NCBI GenBank assembly: GCA_000320605.2
Contig: KB445792.1
Span: 811,581-875,580 of the forward strand
Reading direction: 5' to 3'
Source of the DNA: Gelatoporia subvermispora B
Lineage: Eukaryota; Basidiomycota; Agaricomycetes; Polyporales; Gelatoporiaceae
DNA length: 64,000 bases
In this document: piece by piece, positions 60,678 through 64,000 of the stretch
Layout of the letters: the number at the start of each line of letters is the position of its first letter
Numbering within the stretch: position 1 is the stretch's first letter
Translations under genes and position numbers: made by a program
Notes under the pieces: model-generated
Seen by the model: the letters and a program-made list of their open reading frames with translations, nothing else
The model's database searches: none
Told to the model about the DNA's origin: nothing

Positions 60678-61460
60678 TCACCTTCTCGAGTAGGCTTGCA
60701 TTACGAGCGAGCTGATGTTGAAATTTGCCGCAACGAACGCCGCAGCAATATCTCCTACTGCAAGATCTTCTGAAGATCCGTGGTAGGGGACTCGGACGTC
60801 CCGCGCTCGGCGCACAGTTCGAGCAACTTAATGTGCAATGCTTCATGTTCCACGGCCAACAGCCTTGAGTGCGACTGGTGTGAGCGACAGGACAGTGTGT
60901 AGCGGCCGGGTAGGTTCTTCATCTTGAAGCGTCGGGCGGGAAAAGGCGCTGATATTACTGCCCACCGGCACAGACGTATAGTCGGCCATCTGCTTCTTTT
61001 CATACTTTCAAGATTTGCGCGCCCTTGAGATCGTAGACAGTATTATGGGAGCAAGGCTGTTTATGCGTCAGTCACGCATGTCGGACATATCGGGATAGTT
61101 GACTCGCGTGGTGAACTGTGGCAAGCCCAGTATACTGTATGCGCATCCTTCGCTTCAGCCTCGTCAAATGTATTGAGGATGTCGACCGTGGTCAAATTTT
61201 GCATAGAGCTCTTGTGTACCCGAACAACGGTCGCCGTGACAGACGATTCATGCACAATTGCGCAACGAATGTAAGAGTAAACCTATCGTCGGTTCCGCCA
61301 AAGGACGGTATGAAGATGTGCTGACCCGGGACCGCGTTGGTCGGCATACGGCCAGAGTGCATTTCGGTCGACACGGAGCGCCACATGAATAGGGGTTTCC
61401 GCGAAGACCTTGCGGATAATTGCGGATGAGCGGTCACAGGGCTGCGCTGCAGCTGGGAAA
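60678..61460 (-). pseudogene. Decayed C-terminal relic of a K+/H+ antiporter (Kha1-like)
   Basis: On the minus strand, HIFIPSFGGTDDRFTLTFVA and QLCMN (near 61245-61330) match the cytosolic domain of fungal CPA2-type K+/H+ antiporters. The family's next block, SVTATVVRVHKS, follows at once but in another frame, with no room for an intron, so a base has been lost or gained. Further on, RLLAVEHEALHIKLLELCAE and VGDIAAAFVAANFNISSLVM (to a stop at 60678) sit in yet other frames. The membrane part expected upstream (higher coordinates) was not found. The piece is therefore a truncated, frameshifted relic. Its origin (local duplication or old gene loss) is unknown. Confidence 0.6.
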
Positions 61461-62694
61461 AGAGCCCATCCGTGGTGCCACCGGTGGATAGGCCTGCACC
61501 ATCATCTTCGCCTGCAGCTGAACAGCTGCTCCACGGCACGGCGACCAACTGTGCGGAGGCCTGAGATGCATGCGAAGCAAGGACGTCGGGAACTCTTATG
61601 CCCAACGACCGAGAGCGCGCAAGAAACAGCCATGCGATTGAAGTAACCGAAATTCCGGAAGACACTGAGGACGTGGTCACTCTGGATGGGTGAAACGGCC
61701 TGCTGCGATCTGAGTACGGCTGAAGTTCAATCTATCAACTCGATGAGGCGAAGCGTCGTGATAGAGGGGCAATGGACCCGTGTCGTGGAATGCGGGACCG
61801 TGAGTGGTGTGGGAGGCATCACAAATGCCACAGATGCGTTCTCATTCTGTATTGACGCATCACTGAGCGACACGGAAGATGAGACATCGACTGGATGTTG
61901 AAGCAATTGTGTCGAGGTCGCGATCGACGAAAGCTGCTCTATCTTGACGAGAACGACTATGAATCTGTTCTTGACGGTCTGCTCCAGGAGGCTGGGAGGA
62001 TATAGCGTCCTATTGGAAAAGTTGCAGATATAACCCATGACCAAGGAACCATGTAGGATAACGCCGAAGACTTCCGCAAGAACTCGTGGTTATCGTATGC
62101 GCGACACAATCAGCGACGGCACCTAGGTCATTCCGATGATGATAATTGTGGACTCTGATTAAATATTCGCAACTATCACAGATTCCGGAGGCACTCACTA
62201 TCAACTTAGATAACCCCAAGGGCGAACTGGATCGGCGCTAGCGTTGTAGGCGCTCGTATTTGGCCGGAAAACATACCAACTACGCAGCTGTCAATGCTTC
62301 TCTCAATCTCGAGAGTCGAGACAGCCACAAAGGTCTCACATACCTGGTCAGGACTCAGGAGCGTGGATTGCTAGTGCTACCCGCCGAAGCAAGGCAGCGG
62401 CCTCAGTAACGCGGTGCGTGTGATTGCCCACTATGGCTGGAAGATGGCTGGTATGGGTCAACTCAATCGTAATCTCTAATGAGGGGGCGCTGTCACCGTG
62501 CAAGGAGTCGTCCTATTACCTGCCCAGTGCCGGCGCCCCGTGCTCACGAGCGGTCGCCAGTCACGAAGCATGATAATTAAGCGCCTCAAGCGCCCTGAAG
62601 CTGGAGGCCTGACCAGGCCCATTAGCGCCTGGGGCTTTTGGAAAGACGCCTCGCAGGTTAGGCTTTCACAGCAACTCTTACTTCGTGGTTAAGC
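61461..62694. other. Gene-free region
   Basis: No coding region supported. Frames up to about 105 codons occur on both strands without recognisable motifs. A minus-strand frame reaching 61680 may contain more antiporter relic but could not be assigned. Confidence 0.4.
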
Positions 62695-62781
62695 GTGCAT
62701 TCTACCATACGTACCTCTCAGTCTACGGCGCCAAAACGATTCCAACAGCATGGCTTGCGTACTAAGGACATTGAAGCGTAC

Positions 62782-63850
62782 ATGGAAACACTGGATATCA
62801 TCAACTCAGAGATCACAGCTACCGATCTGTCGGATGCGGCCGACGTAACGATCGTTGATCTCAATCGGTCGTCAAAGTTATGGAAGGTATATCGAGGCAA
62901 GACCTCTAGAAAGCAGGGGGAGACTACTGTGACTAGCACACTGCTGTGTCATTTACCATATAGATACTTCGATGGCTTCCGAATCTTACAACAGTTCTTC
63001 CAAGTTGCATACCATATCTCTTCCATCCTGAAGGGGATCCTCAACAATTTGGATGGACCCGAAGAGACACAATCAAGACTCGAGAAAGTCTCAGTTGGCC
63101 ATACCCACCTCACCTACCATTTCTACAATGTGATACAACTTGCCACTAAGCAAATGAGGGAAGGAAAGCGGAAGAGGGCGGACTATTGGAACTCACGCAT
63201 AGGCACCCTGAATATTTTCCTGCGGGTCATCTACCACTCCCCCAAGGATGTCACTGAGAAGGCCGTTCAAGCAGCATTACTGCATGAATCGGACCCTCTT
63301 TCATACGGTAGGATAGTTTTCACACACACATTTCTCGACAGATCAACTGAGTAGGATATAGATTGGTTTGAATGGGCGAAGACAAACAATAAAGAAAGAA
63401 TATACGGGACACAGCCAAATCCTGCTAGCGAGCACGCAGTGCTTTGCAAGAAAGTCGGCATACCAGTGTGTCCAGACATCCAGGTGATGACACGAGAGGA
63501 GATCCAGCACCTCGAATCTACAACACACCGCAGATACCTCCCTACGAGTGATGTGAGTGTTGGCGCAGCATACCCAACTGTGACATCACTCATCAAATGC
63601 TGTTTCGTTCAAGCAGACCGCAGACAACAATGATGTGACCGATGGCGGTCACGACAGCAGCAACAATATTAGTGAGGGAGACGTTGGCGAACATCTGGCT
63701 CGCGACGGTAGCAAGGACGACAGCGGAAACTCAGAAGCAAGGAGCGATGAGAGTGAGCGGGACCAGCAAGAGCCAAGCAAAGAGGCGAGCTCGAAGGGAC
63801 AGGAGAAGGAGAAAGAGGGCAGGGAGCGCAAGAGGAAGCTCGGGGACATG
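62782..63850 (+). CDS. Unrecognised multi-exon gene (ends uncertain)
   Basis: Three exons join in frame: about 62782-63307, 63362-63552 and 63617-63850. The first ATG in frame is at 62782, but the frame is open from before 62695, so an upstream exon is possible. After 63850 a consensus donor (gtgagt) suggests continuation beyond the window; without splicing the frame stops at 63874. About 316 residues are visible. The first 180 are helical (FDGFRILQQFFQVAYHISSI, LTYHFYNVIQLATKQMREGK), then PNPASEHAVLCKKVGIPV. The rest is highly charged and disordered (SNNISEGDVGEHLARDG, KEKEGRERKRKLGDM). No family is recognised. It sits in a gene-poor stretch next to a pseudogene, so it may be an accessory or transposon-derived gene. 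Confidence 0.5.
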
Positions 63851-64000
63851 GTGAGTTTGGGGTGGAATTCTTAGTTTAGAGATGGTGCTGAAATGACGCT
63901 AAATGGAGGCTGATGCGACCCCGGTGCAACATCCTCTTTGGAGGAGGAAGTTGGTCCGGTGGGAGAACGAAGAAAACACGGGACAAGAGCGTACATAGGA

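Overview
This window is nuclear DNA of a filamentous basidiomycete, most likely an Agaricomycete. Genes are dense, lie on both strands, and are cut by many short GT-AG introns, mostly 45-70 nt. The proteins are fungal, and the first gene is a KDZ-type transposase of a kind common in mushroom-forming fungi. Most coding regions below were assembled by joining exons by hand so that every junction keeps frame; the resulting lengths suit the families. No rRNA, tRNA, CRISPR array or prokaryotic-style operon was recognised.

Layout. (1) 1-9795 is transposon-like: the 3' part of a KDZ transposase fused to a Ulp1-type SUMO protease domain, then a same-strand seven-exon gene for a 1495-residue low-complexity protein that may be its companion, then 2 kb with nothing recognisable. 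(2) 9796-20059 holds ribosomal protein eS10, a secreted GH125 alpha-mannosidase with 18 exons, PAPS reductase, an RNase III/dsRBD protein and the cytochrome oxidase assembly factor COA3, with wide spacers. (3) 21034-41036 is a compact housekeeping block: poly(A) polymerase and mitochondrial GatB (PET112) back to back, a DsbA-like protein, a CSN12/PCI protein, a vWA protein, a gamma-tubulin complex component, the mitochondrial DNA maintenance factor MGM101, an ER thioredoxin-like membrane protein and the KEX1 carboxypeptidase. (4) 41691-49600 holds DASH subunit SPC19 and the molybdenum cofactor gene cnxE, which converge on a tandemly duplicated junction, then a GDPD-family phosphodiesterase and a lysophosphatidate acyltransferase. 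(5) 49844-60022 holds a coiled-coil protein, a Utp8/NOL11-like nucleolar protein with a telomere-like box just upstream, a disordered Ser/Pro-rich protein, an amidohydrolase and a putative tail-anchored acidic protein. (6) 60678-64000 holds a decayed K+/H+ antiporter relic and an unrecognised gene that may run off the window.

The genes do not form one pathway. Recurring themes are mitochondrial biogenesis (COA3, PET112, MGM101), RNA processing (PAP1, RNase III, Utp8-like, eS10) and mitotic microtubule attachment or nucleation (SPC19, gamma-tubulin complex protein). Several neighbours are divergent with 190-350 bp between start codons and probably share promoters. The points most worth checking are the KDZ/Ulp1 gene with its large neighbour, the SPC19/cnxE 3'-end duplication, the telo-box before the nucleolar gene and the antiporter relic.
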